From contig NC_034409.1 of assembly GCF_002078875.1 (NCBI RefSeq), positions 15,477,111-15,541,110 on the forward strand: DNA of 64,000 bases. Reading direction: 5' to 3'. The position numbers and the translations under genes were made by a program. Source of the stretch: Numida meleagris. Taxonomy: Eukaryota; Chordata; Aves; Galliformes; Numididae. Of this stretch, positions 61,983-64,000 are shown piece after piece. The notes beneath the pieces are model-generated. The model searched no databases. It was not told the origin of the DNA and was given only the letters and a program-made list of their open reading frames with translations. Position 1 is the stretch's first letter; each line of letters begins with the position of its first letter.

Positions 61983-63407
61983 CTATACATATGAATCCTT
62001 TCTTGCCCAGGCTCCCCAAATTGCCATGAGAAGGACCATGACAATTACTGTGTATAGCGTAAGGACTGTAGCAAGCTCATCTCCACGCTGTTGCTTGAAT
62101 GCAGAGGTACTGTGCCAGTTCTCATGTGTGTTGGCATTGGTTTTCTGTCTGTGAGCTCGGAGGGAATGTATCCTGCCATAACAAAAAACAAGACTTAAGA
62201 TAAAAATGATTCTGTTTATTAACAGTTCTGTGGTGTTTATAATGAAGCCCAGAGTATGTTTTAAATCATAGACTAGATTTGGGAAAGCGCTCTTCAAACT
62301 CAATGAGGCTAATAAAGTAATTTCCATAATTGGAAATGCAGAACATTTATCAGCCATTTGGTATATCTCTCACACTGACAGGCAGAGAGACTGCATACAG
62401 GCTTCTGAGAGGATGTACAGTGCTCTTATTCTCTACTGTTGATACAGATCAGTTTTATGAGTAAAAATATACCCTCACGTTTTGCAGTAGTATGAGGGTA
62501 GCAGGGTTAAATATATTAAAATAATAATACCAGATTCTAAATCTTTCATCTATGGAAATAAGAGCAGTGTGTGCTATGACATTTTCCCATTCTGCTCTGA
62601 CAATGTGTTTCTGTTTTGGTGGTCTGTGTCAAGCTATTCTTTAGCTGAAGATACCAGTCAGCAGTAAGCAGTATCTCCAGATTTCTCTGACTGAACAGTT
62701 TACATAGCTTTGCCACCTTTCCCAGATGGTTTGGAAGAGCTACCGTATAGTAAGTGACCTCCAATTACTGTTATCTCAACTGAAAAATTGCCTGCTAAGC
62801 CCTCGAGAGCCTGCTTACTTCTTTAAAGAGAGAAAAATGTTGAATGCCCTCAAGTCCATCTGAACTGAAATACTGAAGGAAGATCTACCAGCTTGTGAAT
62901 TTCATATAATTAGAAAGGGGTCTGAAAACTATCAAATGTGTTAAAGCTCTGGTTCATACATGTTTCTGCTGTTATTATCACAAAAGAGTAGGAGTTACCA
63001 AGAAAAATGTTATGGGACATATAGCTTAAATGTAAAGAGGTTTTAAGCACAAATTATATTTAGATACTTTGGCACACTTGGAAGAAAGCTGTCAGAACGG
63101 ACTTTTTAAGAACAAAAGTCTAGGAATGCAATCTGCAAAGGTAATGCATCAGTAAAGACAAGTTCAGCAGCTGAGATTTTACAGAAAGTATTTTTAGAAT
63201 AAGAAATACACATATATCATATGTATTCGGACAAGGGCTGCCTTCTGTCTTATGTAAGCATACATCAAGTAACATAGCTCATGATTATCTGGCAGCATCA
63301 TGTTAAGACTGAAAACAGTACATTGTCCCTGTCAGTATTTTGCTTTCCTATTTCTGTTTGCCTGAGGCGAATGCAGTATGTGCAACTTACCTCCTGGAAA
63401 CATTCAT
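61983..63407 (-). CDS. Candidate two-exon single-pass membrane microprotein (68 aa), unidentified
   Basis: Minus-strand segments 63407-63391 and 62172-61983 join into 68 codons plus stop. The 5' segment reads ATGAATGTTTCCAGGAG and is followed by a strong donor, GTAAGT. The 3' segment follows a pyrimidine-rich acceptor ending TTATGGCAG. The two phases match, with AG plus G completing an Arg codon. The ATG has A at -3, and an in-frame TAA lies upstream. The predicted protein has a basic, polar N-terminal half (residues 1-35, with an NVS sequon at 2-4), a strongly hydrophobic span at about residues 39-61, then ARKD and a C-terminal S-Y-V that fits a class I PDZ ligand. I recognise no family. A longer upstream protein or a noncoding first exon beyond the window is possible. 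The ORF alone could be chance; matched splice sites, phase and a membrane span together make a real gene plausible. Confidence 0.5.
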
Positions 63408-64000
63408 GTTATCTTGGTGATTGAGTTCACAATGAATCAGATTTCTTCTTGCGGAGATGAAGAAGTTGTCCTTTTTTTATCCCTGCGTCCTTTTGGAAGA
63501 GAGGAAAATCTTCACTCTGTACCAATGCAACGAATCTTTCTTCCAAGCTCACCAGTTTGACCAACACCAGCCTGATGGTGCTTAATATGTGTCCATCACC
63601 GTTCTTGAATTACTAGTCTTCTAGAGATAATTTGGTCTTCACGAAATTACCTGAAGCAGCTCACAAGGCAAGTGATGAGTAATCCCAAAGACTGACTTCT
63701 TATAGCTGCTGGAATCTCTTCTTATAAACAGTGCCTAGCTGCTAAAATGCTGCCAAATTCACAGCAACAGAAGTGAAGCACAGATGGAGGGTGCTGGTGG
63801 TGAAACATGCAGGATGAGCTGTAACTTACAGCATTCTATTAGATCACAGGCTATTTTTTGCACAAAACTTAGCTCCTTTCTACAACTGTAATTGGGTTTA
63901 ACTTGCCTGGAGTGAAATTTCAAGCCACCATCATTTAGATGTACACTAATACTCAAATATTTTTTATAAAAAATAGGTGTCTTCTTTAAAAATCTGATTA

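Noticed and set aside
1..64000. CRISPR arrays, operons, phage or plasmid features, rRNA and tRNA genes
   Set aside because: None was seen. The window is vertebrate nuclear DNA, and I recognised no cloverleaf or rRNA segment by eye. A tRNAscan or Rfam search was not possible here.

Overview
The window looks like nuclear DNA from a bird, most likely a galliform such as chicken, turkey, quail or pheasant. The evidence is that almost every recognisable interspersed repeat is a 5'-truncated CR1 LINE with the typical avian 3' end (short tandem copies of ATTCTATG/ATGATTCT). There is also one avian-type solo LTR and one mariner fragment. The protein-coding genes have short introns and clear vertebrate orthologues. 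A 95-base run of N inside a GGAA microsatellite shows that this is an assembled scaffold. The species call is an inference.

Layout. Positions 1 to about 48 kb contain no protein-coding gene I can support. The stretch holds scattered CR1 copies (8.6, 15.0, 16.7-17.2, 24.1-25.1, 26.1 and 37.2 kb), a 527-bp solo LTR with a perfect 5-bp target duplication (12.0-12.5 kb), a mariner 5' fragment (32.2-32.4 kb), a roughly 450-bp purine-rich microsatellite block around the assembly gap (29.9-30.4 kb) and two small perfect-hairpin loci (19.4 and 36.6 kb). From 37.5 to 50.4 kb I see no CR1 at all.

The gene-bearing part is 48.2-57.1 kb. ALG10 lies on the minus strand in three coding exons and encodes 472 residues. 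It is the ER enzyme that adds the last (alpha-1,2) glucose to the dolichol-linked oligosaccharide. TPRKB lies on the plus strand in four coding exons and encodes 174 residues. It is the CGI121 subunit of the KEOPS tRNA t6A complex. The two start codons are 240 bp apart, head to head, across a CpG-rich, TATA-poor promoter with an ETS site, two GC boxes and a 14-bp palindrome. The two pathways (N-glycan precursor assembly and tRNA modification) are not directly linked, so the shared promoter probably reflects two housekeeping genes using one CpG island. Several CR1 copies have landed in the introns of both genes, including a head-to-head inverted pair in ALG10 intron 2.

Downstream, on the minus strand at 62.0-63.4 kb, two segments with consensus splice sites and matching phase join into a 68-codon reading frame. 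It would encode a single-pass membrane microprotein ending in a class I PDZ-ligand-like tail (S-Y-V). I do not recognise it. It is the most interesting unexplained coding signal in the window. I found no sign of a bacterial-type, CRISPR or other multi-gene system.
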